Below, in pieces: positions 1 through 7,721 of a stretch of 64,000 nucleotides of DNA (position 1 is its first letter; each line of letters opens with the position of its first letter). Source of the stretch: Falsiruegeria litorea R37 (GTDB lineage: Bacteria > Pseudomonadota > Alphaproteobacteria > Rhodobacterales > Rhodobacteraceae); contig NZ_FWFO01000001.1 in NCBI RefSeq assembly GCF_900172225.1, positions 2,046,001 to 2,110,000 of the forward strand, given 5' to 3'. Made by a program: the position numbers and the translations under genes. Below the pieces are notes generated by a model, which was not told where the DNA came from, ran no database searches, and was given only the letters and a program-made list of their open reading frames with translations.

Positions 1-1114
1 TGGGCACCGGCATAGAAAAGACACCAACCGAACGTTGAGATACATCGGCAAAGAGCACATGCAGGGCAAACCAGACCGACAGGTTTAGAATGATACCCAC
101 AACTGTTGCCGTGATTGCCTGAAGCGCAGCAGCCAGGCGTGGGCGGGCGGCGATGTGATCCAGATAAGGTGCGGCTAGGAAAATCCACAGAAAACAGGGC
201 ACAAAAGTCGCCCAAAGCGCGACAATCCCGGCGGCGATGGCGAGCGGCGCGCCGCCCTGCAATTGACCGGTCAGCATGGCAACAAACTGTGTTACCAGGA
301 TCAGCGGGCCGGGCGTGGTCTCGGCCAGACCAAGCGCGTCGATCATCTGGTCGGTGCCGATCCAGCCGAACTGATCCACGATGGTTTGGGTCATATAGGC
401 CAGAACCGCGTAAGCCCCGCCAAAGGTCACCACCGCCAGTTTTGCAAAGAACCAGCCAATGTCAGCCAACAAGGTCTGTTCGGACATCGACAGCACCAGC
501 AAGGGCAACAGCCACAATCCGCCCCAAAGCAGTGCGGTTTTCAGTGTCGCGCCTATGTCCACTTTGGGAAGTGGCGGCGTTGTGCCGGTTTGCGCGGTTG
601 CAAAGCCCCAAAGCGCTGCGGATGCAATGATCAGGGGGAAGGGCAGGTTCAGGGCAAAGATCGCAAGAAAGCCAAGCCCCGCCAACACCCAAGAGCTGCG
701 CCCCTTGAGCGCCTTGCGGGACAGGTTGCGCAAAGCCTGCAGGACAATGACGATCACTGCGGCCTTGATGCCCAGAAACATCGATTGGACCAGTGGAAGA
801 TCCCCGAACTGGGCGTAAAGCCCAACCAAAAGCGCAATGACACAGGCACCCGGCAGGACAAACAGCCCGCCAGCCAGCAAACCGCCGCCCACACCGCGCA
901 ACCGCCAGCCCGAATATGTGGCCAGCTGCATCGCCTCGGGCCCGGGCAACAGCATGCACAGCGACAGGGCGCGCAGATAGGTTTCCTCGTCCAGCCAGGG
1001 GCGAACCTCGACCAGTTCCCTGTGCATCAGAGCGATCTGTGCGGCGGGCCCCCCAAAGGACAACAGCCCGATGCGGCCAAAGACACGGGTCATTTCAGAA
1101 TAGCTGGGGGTCAT
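1..1114 (-). CDS. chrA: Chromate transporter ChrA, C-terminus cut off by window edge
   Basis: Inner-membrane carrier of the CHR family that exports chromate. The 371 visible residues contain the family's N-terminal signature: a GGPAAQIALMH segment near residue 20 and LLPGPEAMQLATYSGW near residues 65-80. A second hydrophobic half carries QFVAMLTG and, at the window edge, ITATVVGIILNLSVWFALHVLF. The frame was checked at both ends. The start is ATG at 1114, overlapping the TGA of the upstream rhodanese/ChrB-like gene as ATGA, so the two are translationally coupled. The family is usually about 400 residues, so only the last few tens are missing. Role assigned by family; substrate not testable here. 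Confidence 0.9.
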   Translation of the reverse strand, partial: MTPSYSEMTRVFGRIGLLSFGGPAAQIALMHRELVEVRPWLDEETYLRALSLCMLLPGPEAMQLATYSGWRLRGVGGGLLAGGLFVLPGACVIALLVGLYAQFGDLPLVQSMFLGIKAAVIVIVLQALRNLSRKALKGRSSWVLAGLGFLAIFALNLPFPLIIASAALWGFATAQTGTTPPLPKVDIGATLKTALLWGGLWLLPLLVLSMSEQTLLADIGWFFAKLAVVTFGGAYAVLAYMTQTIVDQFGWIGTDQMIDALGLAETTPGPLILVTQFVAMLTGQLQGGAPLAIAAGIVALWATFVPCFLWIFLAAPYLDHIAARPRLAAALQAITATVVGIILNLSVWFALHVLFADVSQRSVGVFSMPVP

Positions 1115-1926
1115 GCGCCGTGCCCTTCGGACCAGCTGTGTTGTTCGCTCTGGCCATCTCGGGCCCAACGATAAAGAGCATCATATAGGATCATCCCGGC
1201 CTCAAGCTGGGCCAGATCGGATTTATGTGCCCGCGACAGGCCGACCGAGATCGCGAGCAGGCCAGCCGCCTGCGGGGCCAGATCGTGCCGGTCCGTGTCG
1301 GCGGCGCGGACAACGGTCGCCATCTGCTCCAGTGCAGGTGTGTGGAGCCCGAACCCGCGAACCATCGCATCAAAGGTGCAAAACTCATCCACATGGGTCC
1401 AGGGGGCATCAATGGTGTCAAAGGCGGTTGCCCCAAAGCGTTCGGCAACGGCTGCAACCTCGGACGAAGGCACAAAGAGGAACCGGGCGGTTGGATCGAC
1501 AAACCGGCGGATCAGCCAGGCACAGGCGATACGATCCACCTTTGGCCGGTGCCGAGTTACCCAGGTGCTTGGGCCTTGGTCTGTGGCGTCCGGCAGAACC
1601 GAAGGGTCCAGTCGTGGCAATCCAGCGTCGCGCCAGGCAAACATCCCGCCTTCCAGAACCTGGGCTTGCACCCCTTCACACCGCAGGGCCGCTGCAGCGC
1701 CGTGGCTGAGTTTCAGCCCCTTCTGGCAGACAATGATGACCTCTTTGTCGCGCAAGCCCCCGCTCAGGGTTTGCACCTGATCATGGGGGCGGCGTATCGA
1801 GGTTGGGATGAGACAAGGGTCGTCGTCAAAGTCCGCGTCGATACGCACATCCAGGATCACCGGGCAGTCGGGTGTTCCGATCCGACGCATGAGAATGTTG
1901 GCAGGGACAGAGTTAAAGGCAGGCAT
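1111..1926 (-). CDS. Rhodanese / ChrB-type chromate resistance protein
   Basis: 271-residue cytosolic protein with two parts. Residues about 1-105 form a rhodanese-like domain with an active-site-style cysteine at 67 in VCQKGLKLS. Residues about 115-260 form the ChrB C-terminal domain (TWVTRHRPKVDRIACAWLIRRF, then FVPSSEV and CTFDAMV). ChrB-domain proteins accompany ChrA and have been linked to sensing or detoxifying chromate; the fused rhodanese may act in sulfur transfer. A good ribosome site (GGAAGGA) lies eight bases before ATG 1926. Its stop overlaps the chrA start, so this is a two-gene operon. The exact biochemical role is inferred from family and neighbour. Confidence 0.85.
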   Translation of the reverse strand: MPAFNSVPANILMRRIGTPDCPVILDVRIDADFDDDPCLIPTSIRRPHDQVQTLSGGLRDKEVIIVCQKGLKLSHGAAAALRCEGVQAQVLEGGMFAWRDAGLPRLDPSVLPDATDQGPSTWVTRHRPKVDRIACAWLIRRFVDPTARFLFVPSSEVAAVAERFGATAFDTIDAPWTHVDEFCTFDAMVRGFGLHTPALEQMATVVRAADTDRHDLAPQAAGLLAISVGLSRAHKSDLAQLEAGMILYDALYRWARDGQSEQHSWSEGHGA

Positions 1927-2081
1927 GTCGGCATCCTTCCGCTTTGGTACAGCAAAGAATGCGAAACTTGGGCCTGGGCCTGACGGGGCGTTCGCACGTT
2001 GACCCCTTGCGCCATGGGTAACGGAAAGTGGCGCATGGGGTCAATGGCCTGGCCGATATCGGCCAGAACGGGGACCTGAGC

Positions 2082-2513
2082 TTATGCCCAGGAAAGCTGT
2101 TGGCCGGTCATGCAGATCGGCAGCGTATCCTCGGGCAGTTGGCCCAACTGTTCAAACAGCGAGATGAAGTCGAACTGATTGTAGGCCTCGACCACCTTGT
2201 CATCCTTGAACCGCGCCATCACTTGGCCTGTAACCTCAATCGGGGCGCCGTTGTCCGCGCGCGAGGTGTGAACATGTAGCATGGCCGCAACCCAATCGCC
2301 GTTTTCGACAGTCTTAGGCAGCTTCACGTCGATATCGCCGACGTGAAAGCGAAAGGCCGTCACCAGGTCGCGGAAATCATCCACGCCCACCTGCATTTCG
2401 GGGATGATCCCCTCGGCCATCGTGTCGGGATCAAAGAACTGATCAATCGCTTCCAAATCCCCGTGGACCCAAACCCGGTCATACCATTCCTTCAACAACT
2501 CGGATTTTGTCAT
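2082..2513 (-). CDS. SnoaL-like / NTF2-fold ester cyclase family protein
   Basis: 143-residue soluble protein of the SnoaL-like polyketide-cyclase superfamily (cone-shaped alpha+beta barrel). Recognisable features are the N-terminal helix ELLKEWYDRVWVHGDLEAIDQFFD, the central FRFHVGDIDVKLPKTVENGDWVA strand pair, and the KVVEAYNQFDFISLFEQLGQLPED tail typical of ester-cyclase-like members. A near-perfect ribosome site (GGAGGTGAAAG) directly precedes ATG 2513. It is a single gene with no obvious pathway partner; the substrate is unknown, and many members of this family are uncharacterised. Confidence 0.82.
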   Translation of the reverse strand: MTKSELLKEWYDRVWVHGDLEAIDQFFDPDTMAEGIIPEMQVGVDDFRDLVTAFRFHVGDIDVKLPKTVENGDWVAAMLHVHTSRADNGAPIEVTGQVMARFKDDKVVEAYNQFDFISLFEQLGQLPEDTLPICMTGQQLSWA

Positions 2514-2616
2514 CTTTCACCTCCATCGTTGCGAGGCCCAAACTGAGACTATGTGGTGAACAAATGGTGAATAACACTGCGATTATGTGCAGGTTTGATC
2601 AGCAATTTAGAGATAA

Positions 2617-2953
2617 AGTGCAGGTTTCTGTTGCCAGGTACCTGCGAACCCCGCCTAACGCGGCTAGGCGCTAGGGCTTAAAGTCGGTTCAACCCGGACT
2701 GCTTACGCAGCCAGAGCAACCGGAGCACGATTGTCGTTTGCAATTGTACTGTTTTCGCCGGTAACGGTGGCAGACAGCCGAGACAAAGCTAACCCCTTTA
2801 GACGTCCGTCGATCCTATTTCGGCCCCACGATTTCGAAAGTGATCCCCAAACGAAGGATGCTGCCGAAAGAAGTGGTTGGTGGAGCCGCCGGGTACCGCC
2901 CCCGGGTCCGATCCGTTTATTACGAGCGCGTTTATGTCCATAGTCCCGAAGGA
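2617..2953 (-). ncRNA. ssrA: tmRNA, circularly permuted two-piece form
   Basis: Ribosome-rescue RNA in the permuted alphaproteobacterial arrangement. Read on the minus strand, the acceptor piece comes first and ends in GGCTCCACCA (terminal A at 2878). An intervening segment of about 50 bases follows (2877-2828). The coding piece then starts at 2827 with GGGGCCGAAATAGGATCGAC. The 5' GGGGCCG pairs along its full length with CGGCTCC before ACCA, giving the seven-base tRNA-like acceptor stem (one G-U). The tag reading frame encodes ANDNRAPVALAA (2741-2706) followed by TAA at 2705-2703. A final hairpin of GCAGG/CCTGC type closes the molecule near 2620. The outer ends are estimated from structure and the promoter. 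Confidence 0.93.
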
Positions 2954-2960
2954 CATCCCC

Positions 2961-2989
2961 TATATAGGCAAGCGGCACGCGGGATGCAA
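2961..2989 (-). promoter_or_regulatory. Sigma-70 type promoter of ssrA
   Basis: On the minus strand TTGCAT (2989-2984) and TATATA (2966-2961) are separated by exactly 17 bases, followed by a G/C run GGGGATG resembling a discriminator of a highly transcribed stable RNA. This places the start of ssrA transcription near 2953. Confidence 0.8.
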
Positions 2990-3030
2990 TCGTTGGATTT
3001 TTTGTATTTTTAACCAGAAGAAGCAGGGAG

Positions 3031-3393
3031 TTACGCGTTGCGGCTCATGTTGGCGAGGATCAGAAAGGCGGCCAAGGCAGCTTCGATACCGCCAAACGTC
3101 AGAGCTTTGACAAAAGGCGGATTGTCCAGCGCGAGCGAGACGAACCGCCCCAAGGCCGCACCGGCATAGACAAAACCCACCATGGTAAAGGCCATCGGGG
3201 TGCCGAGCCAGAGCGCGGCAGCGGCTGTCACCACAAAGAGCCCCCCCACCGAGGCGCGCATTTCGCTGAGCCCCATGTTGCTGTTGGTGGTGGTCAGGTC
3301 CAGCGCGCCCAGGGTGAAGCTGGGGGCCAGAAAGCCAAAAAGGCCAAAGCCGATCGTAAGCAGGGCGGCGGCTGTGTTCAGGATGGGGATCAT
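3031..3393 (-). CDS. DUF4345-type small membrane protein
   Basis: 120-residue integral membrane protein with four predicted hydrophobic helices: ALLTIGFGLFGFL, a GGLFVVTAAAALWLG stretch, FTMVGFVYAGAALGRFVSLAL, and the C-terminal FGGIEAALAAFLILA. The SEMRASVGGLF and ALGRFVSLALD motifs fit the DUF4345 family, whose function is unknown. The start at 3393 was chosen over longer upstream possibilities because of the ribosome site AAAGGAGA just before it. It lies downstream of the tenA-like gene in the same direction (52 bases), possibly co-transcribed. Confidence 0.75.
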   Translation of the reverse strand: MIPILNTAAALLTIGFGLFGFLAPSFTLGALDLTTTNSNMGLSEMRASVGGLFVVTAAAALWLGTPMAFTMVGFVYAGAALGRFVSLALDNPPFVKALTFGGIEAALAAFLILANMSRNA

Positions 3394-3445
3394 GCAGGGC
3401 TCTCCTTTGATTTGGCAGGTAGAGCCCTGCTTGGATGCGACAAGC

Positions 3446-4093
3446 TCAGGCGGCGTAAGACGCGTCGAAGAAGGCGCGTTCCAGTGCCACAGCGCGGATG
3501 AAAAGTGCCGCGACCTCGGCTTGGGCCTCTGCGTCCAAAGTGGGCCAGACCTGATCCAGCTGGGTGCGCAGGTATTCCACGACACCCTCGAACCCATCGC
3601 CCGCATGAAGCGTGACCCACTCGGCGAACCAAAACGGCAAATCGTCCTGTGGCGGATTCACCGGCGTGGCCCAGCTGAGGTAAGTCCATTCGGCAACCAC
3701 CAACACGGCCAGCATCAGCTCATACCGACCCGATGCGGCGGCCTCGGCCATCAGTGCCTGAAAATCACGGGTGGCGGGGGCAGGGGCTGCGTTCTGTTGC
3801 TGGGCGGTCATCTCCAATGCTTCAAAGGATCGCAGGAAATAGGTGTTCTCGGGTCCGGTGATCACGGCCAGGAACTGCGCGGCAGGTACGCTGTCGGCCA
3901 GAGAGGGTGCATGGGCGATGGCGCTCGCAAGCAGGCGCACAAAGCCGTCGATGAACTGATAGTCTTGCGCCAGATACCAGCGCATCTTGTCCAGTGGCAA
4001 GGTGCCAGCGGCCAATTCGGTGGTGAATGCATGCGTGGTGGCCGCGTGCCAATCGTCGGCAGCCAGTTGGCGCAGGTGTTCGGTGGGGCGCAT
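3446..4093 (-). CDS. TenA/thiaminase-II-like family protein, cysteine-free
   Basis: 215-residue all-helical TenA-family protein. The N-terminal LRQLAADDWHAATTHAFTTELAAGTLP, the MRWYLAQDYQFIDGFVRLLASAI helix, and AEWTYLSWA followed by PPFWFAEWVTLHAGDGFE-type sequence are characteristic. Classical TenA salvages thiamine degradation products with an active-site cysteine. This protein contains no cysteine at all and has AEWTY where that motif would be, so it fits the Glu-type (TenA_E) class better, or it may have another substrate. No other thiamine gene is nearby and no TPP riboswitch precedes it. Family assignment is firm; activity is inferred. Confidence 0.8.
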   Translation of the reverse strand: MRPTEHLRQLAADDWHAATTHAFTTELAAGTLPLDKMRWYLAQDYQFIDGFVRLLASAIAHAPSLADSVPAAQFLAVITGPENTYFLRSFEALEMTAQQQNAAPAPATRDFQALMAEAAASGRYELMLAVLVVAEWTYLSWATPVNPPQDDLPFWFAEWVTLHAGDGFEGVVEYLRTQLDQVWPTLDAEAQAEVAALFIRAVALERAFFDASYAA

Positions 4094-4157
4094 TGGGGTC
4101 TCTCTGTTCTTGGTCTTTGAACTTGCGTCTAGGACGGATCAGGCCATTGGCACAAGA

Positions 4158-4895
4158 TCAGCTTTTGTCGCGTGCCGCACGCGCCGCCATGACGTTGTCC
4201 TTGAGCGTCAGGGTATAGGCGGTGAGCTCTTGCAGGGCCGTGTCTGCGGCTGTGACATCGTTTCCCTCGATCGCGTCGGCAATACGCGTGTGAAGGGCCA
4301 CGATCTCTTCGCGAGAGCGGGCGGTGAAGGTGATCATGTTCATCAGCGGCTGCATCGCCTCGACCGCGCCGGCCAGTTGATAGGACAGCACCGGGTTGCT
4401 GGCCCCGTCCACCAACGCCCGGTGAAAGGCCACGTCCGAGGCGCAGAATGCCTCGTCCGTCAGGCCCGGTTGGCTTTGGCGCACGATCTCGGCGCGCATG
4501 GTTGCCAGATGATCGGGCGTGCGACGTTGGGCAGAGAGCGGCGCGCAGGCACGTTCCAGAGCAAAGCGCGCCTCGCAGGCGGTGTCAAAGCTGACCGCGT
4601 TCATGCTGAGCAGCAGGGTGGATGTGGTGACTTGCTGCGGATAGGCGTCCTCAAAGCTCAGCCGGTTGACGAATGCGCCCCCCGACGCCCCGCGTTGGGT
4701 GCGGATCAGGGACTGCGCTGCGAGACGTTTCAGGGCCTCGCGCACGGTCGAGCGAGAGACTTGAAACTGGTCGCACAGCTCAGTCTCGGACGGCAGCCTC
4801 TCATCCACGATCAACTCGCCACTGATGATGGCATCTTTGATCGCTTGTGCGATCTGGACCGAAAGATCAGCCGAGCTGTTGGGATCAATTTTCAC
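4158..4895 (-). CDS. GntR-family (FadR/FCD subgroup) transcriptional regulator
   Basis: 245-residue DNA-binding regulator. An N-terminal winged helix-turn-helix at about residues 10-75 (LPSETELCDQFQVSRSTVREALKRLAAQSLIRTQRG) is followed by an FCD ligand domain (RFALERACAPLSA, DVAFHRALVDGASNPVL, EEIVALHTRIADAIEGND) that normally binds a carboxylic acid, often with a metal. It is divergent from the DUF2182 gene, and a pair of TGTCTGACA-type sites sits in the 77-base gap, so autoregulation and control of the divergent gene are likely. The ligand is unknown. Confidence 0.88.
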   Translation of the reverse strand: MKIDPNSSADLSVQIAQAIKDAIISGELIVDERLPSETELCDQFQVSRSTVREALKRLAAQSLIRTQRGASGGAFVNRLSFEDAYPQQVTTSTLLLSMNAVSFDTACEARFALERACAPLSAQRRTPDHLATMRAEIVRQSQPGLTDEAFCASDVAFHRALVDGASNPVLSYQLAGAVEAMQPLMNMITFTARSREEIVALHTRIADAIEGNDVTAADTALQELTAYTLTLKDNVMAARAARDKS

Positions 4896-4913
4896 GACAT
4901 CACCATTTTTTAT

Positions 4914-4941
4914 TTGTCTGACATTTAAAAGTCTGACATTT
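4914..4941. promoter_or_regulatory. Probable operator of the GntR regulator
   Basis: The 11-base unit GTCTGACATTT occurs twice, at 4916-4926 and 4931-4941, with a 15-base period. Each unit is centred on the palindrome TGTC-N-GACA (complete in the first copy, AGTCTGACA in the second), the kind of half-site pattern that FCD-type GntR repressors bind. It lies between the divergent GntR and DUF2182 starts. Confidence 0.6.
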
Positions 4942-4972
4942 GAGTCGTAAGGGATGACTCGGGGAGGATCAA

Positions 4973-5764
4973 GTGAGCCGTCTGTCCGTCAGATCACTTT
5001 TTTGGCTTGGCTTCTACGCCACCATCCTGTGGGCGTGGTGGTTCCTGTATACCATGGCGATGGACATGGACCTGGATCTGATCGGCCGTCCGGGGCCCAT
5101 GGGCCAGATGATGCGCCAGATGGATCCGCGCATGGACATGTATATGCCCATGGCAGAATTTGGCCCCTTGTTCTGGATGTGGGGCATCATGATGGCGGCG
5201 ATGATGCTGCCTACCTTGGTGCCGACACTGCGCAGCTATGAGGACCTGATGCGTTCAGCCAATGGCACGCGGGCAGGGTGGTTTGGTGTCCTTTTGGGAT
5301 ACTTCTTGATCTGGCTTGGGTTTGCCGCCGCCATCACCGGCGTGCAACTGGCGCTGCTGTTTGGCGGTGCGGTGGACATGCTGGGCATCGCAAAATCTCC
5401 TTGGCTGTCAGCCGGGCTTTTGATCGCGGTTGGCGCGTTTCAGTTCACCCGCGCCAAAGAAGTCTGCCATGGCGTCTGTCACGCGCCGATGATGTATTTC
5501 ATCGGTAACTGGCGCACCGGCTTTGGCGGCGGTCTGCGCATGGGCCTGGGTCTGGGCGCATTCTGTGCTGTCTGCTGCTGGGGGTTCATGGCGCTTGGCT
5601 TTGTCGGCGGTGTCATGAGCCTGCTGTGGATGGGCCTCGCCACCTTTTTCATGGTTCTGGAAAAACTACCGCAAATCGGCCACCGTGTGACCAAACCCCT
5701 GGGCGTTCTGCTGATCGTCTCGGGTCTGGCCTTGCTGGTCTATGTATATGTAATTGGAGGATAA
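4973..5764 (+). CDS. DUF2182 Met-rich integral membrane protein
   Basis: 263-residue inner-membrane protein with about six to seven hydrophobic helices, matching DUF2182 (described as predicted metal-binding integral membrane proteins). Between the first two helices (residues about 27-80) it carries a strikingly methionine-rich loop (MAMDMD, GQMMRQMD, RMDMYMPM, then MWGIMMAAMMLP), and near residue 165 the motif EVCHGVCHAPMM with Cys and His. This composition suggests soft-metal (for example Cu(I)) ligands, which is inference. The start is GTG 4973, after GGGGAGGATCAA. Three bases separate it from the DUF1326 gene, and the DUF2182-DUF1326 pairing is a recurrent one. Probably controlled by the divergent GntR protein. 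Confidence 0.85.
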   Translation: MSRLSVRSLFWLGFYATILWAWWFLYTMAMDMDLDLIGRPGPMGQMMRQMDPRMDMYMPMAEFGPLFWMWGIMMAAMMLPTLVPTLRSYEDLMRSANGTRAGWFGVLLGYFLIWLGFAAAITGVQLALLFGGAVDMLGIAKSPWLSAGLLIAVGAFQFTRAKEVCHGVCHAPMMYFIGNWRTGFGGGLRMGLGLGAFCAVCCWGFMALGFVGGVMSLLWMGLATFFMVLEKLPQIGHRVTKPLGVLLIVSGLALLVYVYVIGG

Positions 5765-5767
5765 CCG

Positions 5768-6472
5768 ATGGCAGTGAAACGTAAGCCCAATGCCGACCGC
5801 CTGCCGGTCAGCCAACGGATCGACAGCCGCATGGCCAATCCCAGCCGCCGCGATAAGACGCCCACCGATTGGGCGATCAAAGGCGAGCTGATCTTGAACT
5901 GTTCCTGCGATGTGTTCTGTCCTTGCGTGGTCTCGCTGGGTGCGCACCCTCCGACCGAGGGACATTGCCACGCCTGGATGGGGATCATCATCGACGAAGG
6001 GCATTACGAGGGCGAGGATCTGTCGGGCCTGAACGTGGGTCTGTTGGTCGACATCCCCGGTCGCATGGGAGAAGGCCAGTGGAAGGTTGCGGCCTATGTG
6101 GACGAAAACGCCAGCGGCAAAGCCTATAACGGTCTGCTTGAGATCTTTTCGGGCAAGGCGGGGGGCACCACCGGTCTGTTCACCATGTTGGTGAGCGAGA
6201 TCATCGGAGCCGAGCGCGCACCGGTTGTCATCGAACGCGACGGTGCAAAGCGCCGCATTACCATCGGACGCAAGATCCAGGGTGAGATCGAGATGCTGGG
6301 TGGGTTGGATCCTGAACACCCGGTCATGGTGAGCAACTCCAAATACTGGATGGGGCCCGATATCATCGTCGCCCGCGGTACCAAATCCAAGGTGCGCGAC
6401 TATGGCCGCGTTTGGGATTTTGGCGGCAAATCGGCCGAGATCTGCCCGATCAACTGGAGCGGCGCCCGCTGA
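5768..6472 (+). CDS. DUF1326 domain protein
   Basis: 234-residue soluble protein, function unknown. After a basic N-terminal extension of about 35 residues the DUF1326 domain begins with the cysteine cluster NCSCDVFCPC (residues about 44-53), followed by HCHAW and a beta-rich domain (GEIEMLGGLDPEHPVMVSNSKYW). The CxC-x4-CxC arrangement with nearby His could bind a metal. The gene follows DUF2182 after three bases with a ribosome site (GGAGG) inside the upstream gene's end, so the two are co-translated. The DUF1326/DUF2182 association suggests a shared membrane-linked metal or redox task. It sits 66 bases before dmdA in the same direction. Confidence 0.85.
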   Translation: MAVKRKPNADRLPVSQRIDSRMANPSRRDKTPTDWAIKGELILNCSCDVFCPCVVSLGAHPPTEGHCHAWMGIIIDEGHYEGEDLSGLNVGLLVDIPGRMGEGQWKVAAYVDENASGKAYNGLLEIFSGKAGGTTGLFTMLVSEIIGAERAPVVIERDGAKRRITIGRKIQGEIEMLGGLDPEHPVMVSNSKYWMGPDIIVARGTKSKVRDYGRVWDFGGKSAEICPINWSGAR

Positions 6473-6538
6473 GAAAGCACCTTGCCACCTTAGGGAAAGC
6501 AATGGTGGCGGATTATCAACTGTTTGAGGAGACAAGGC

Positions 6539-7633
6539 ATGGCCATCATCATGCCATCGCGCCGCGTGCGCAAAACGCCGTTTTCACCTGGGGTCGAGGC
6601 GGCTGGGGTCAAGGGCTACACTGTCTATAATCATATGCTGCTGCCGACGTTCTTCGAAAGCGTCGATGCTGATGCCGCGCATCTGAAGCAGCATGTTCAG
6701 GTCTGGGATGTGGCCGTTGAACGCCAGGTGCAGATCAAGGGACCGGATGCGTTGCGGTTGATGAAGATGATCAGCCCGCGCGACATGGACAAGATGGCCG
6801 ACGATCAGTGCTATTATGTCCCATCCGTTGATCACAACGGCGGCATGCTGAACGATCCGGTATCGATCAAGCTGGCCGACGACCACTATTGGCTTTCGGT
6901 CGCGGATGGGGATTTGTGGCAATATGCGCTTGGCATCGCCATCGCGCTTGGTCTGGATGTCGAAGTGGATGAGCCCGATGTCTCGCCACTAGCTGTTCAA
7001 GGCCCCAAAGCCGATGATCTGATGGCGCGGGTCTTTGGAGACGTGGTGCGTGACATCAAGTTCTTCCGCTACAAGCGTCTGCCGTTCGAGGGGCAGGAAT
7101 TTGTCGTGGCGCGCTCGGGCTGGTCCAAGCAGGGCGGGTTCGAGATTTACGTTGAGGGCACGGAAAACGGCATGCCTTTGTGGGATGCGCTCTTTGCCGC
7201 TGGCGAGGATCTGAACGTGCGGGCAGGGTGCCCCAACAACATCGAGCGGGTCGAAAGTGGGTTGCTCAGCTTTGGCTCGGACATGCGGCGCGAGAATACG
7301 CCTTATGAATGCGGGCTTGGCCGGTTCTGCAACTCGCCCGAGGATTACATCGGCAAGGCCGCGCTGGCTGAGCAGGCCAAGAATGGCCCGCCACGTCAGA
7401 TCCGGCCCATCGTGATCGAAGGTGAGATCGGGGCCTGCACCGGCTCCTGGCCGTTGCTGGTGGATGGTCGTCAAGTCGGGCAGGTGGCCTCGGCGGTGTT
7501 CAGCCCCGAGTTTGGTGTGAACGTGGCCATCGGTATGGTGGATCGCTCGCATTGGGATGCTGGAACCCGGATGGAGATCGAGACAGAACACGGGATGCGT
7601 GGGGCTGTGGTTCAGGAAAAGTTCTGGCGGTGA
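6539..7633 (+). CDS. dmdA: Dimethylsulfoniopropionate demethylase DmdA
   Basis: Cytosolic tetrahydrofolate-dependent enzyme that removes a methyl group from DMSP, giving 3-methylmercaptopropionate. It belongs to the glycine-cleavage T-protein (GcvT) fold family. The 364-residue product agrees, as I recall it, almost segment by segment with Ruegeria pomeroyi DmdA: PSRRVRKTPFS, GVEAAGVKGYTVYNHMLLPT, SPRDMDKMADDQCYYVP, FFRYKRLPFEGQEFVVARSG, ERVESGLLSFGSDM. The start is set at ATG 6539 because GAGGAGA lies six bases upstream and the resulting N-terminus (MAIIMPSRR) matches that protein's length. acuI follows in the same direction, the arrangement known from R. pomeroyi. Confidence 0.95.
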   Translation: MAIIMPSRRVRKTPFSPGVEAAGVKGYTVYNHMLLPTFFESVDADAAHLKQHVQVWDVAVERQVQIKGPDALRLMKMISPRDMDKMADDQCYYVPSVDHNGGMLNDPVSIKLADDHYWLSVADGDLWQYALGIAIALGLDVEVDEPDVSPLAVQGPKADDLMARVFGDVVRDIKFFRYKRLPFEGQEFVVARSGWSKQGGFEIYVEGTENGMPLWDALFAAGEDLNVRAGCPNNIERVESGLLSFGSDMRRENTPYECGLGRFCNSPEDYIGKAALAEQAKNGPPRQIRPIVIEGEIGACTGSWPLLVDGRQVGQVASAVFSPEFGVNVAIGMVDRSHWDAGTRMEIETEHGMRGAVVQEKFWR

Positions 7634-7690
7634 GTTTTTGCCCGTCGGATGCCTCCGGCGGGCGTATTTTGGAAAAGATGAAGGTGGGCG
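7634..7690. repeat. Dispersed intergenic palindromic repeat (roseobacter type)
   Basis: Directly after the dmdA stop lies a run TTTTTGCCCGTCGGATGCC plus CCGGCGGGCGTATTTTGGAA and AAGATGAAGG. The first part folds as GCCCG(T)CGG / CCGGCGGGC. I recall very similar DNA in many intergenic positions of Rhodobacteraceae genomes, so it is probably a dispersed extragenic repeat rather than a dmdA-specific signal. This is not verified by a search. Confidence 0.5.
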
Positions 7691-7721
7691 CGTAAGGCGC
7701 TGTAACCAGGGGAGAAACGAT

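Noticed and set aside
2703-2978. A 91-codon minus-strand reading frame ending in ANDNRAPVALAA.
   Set aside because: It is the tmRNA tag frame extended into structural RNA; the tRNA-like acceptor stem and CCA lie inside it.
4094-4157. A possible TPP riboswitch before the TenA-like gene.
   Set aside because: The gap is only 64 bases and has no THI-box sequence.
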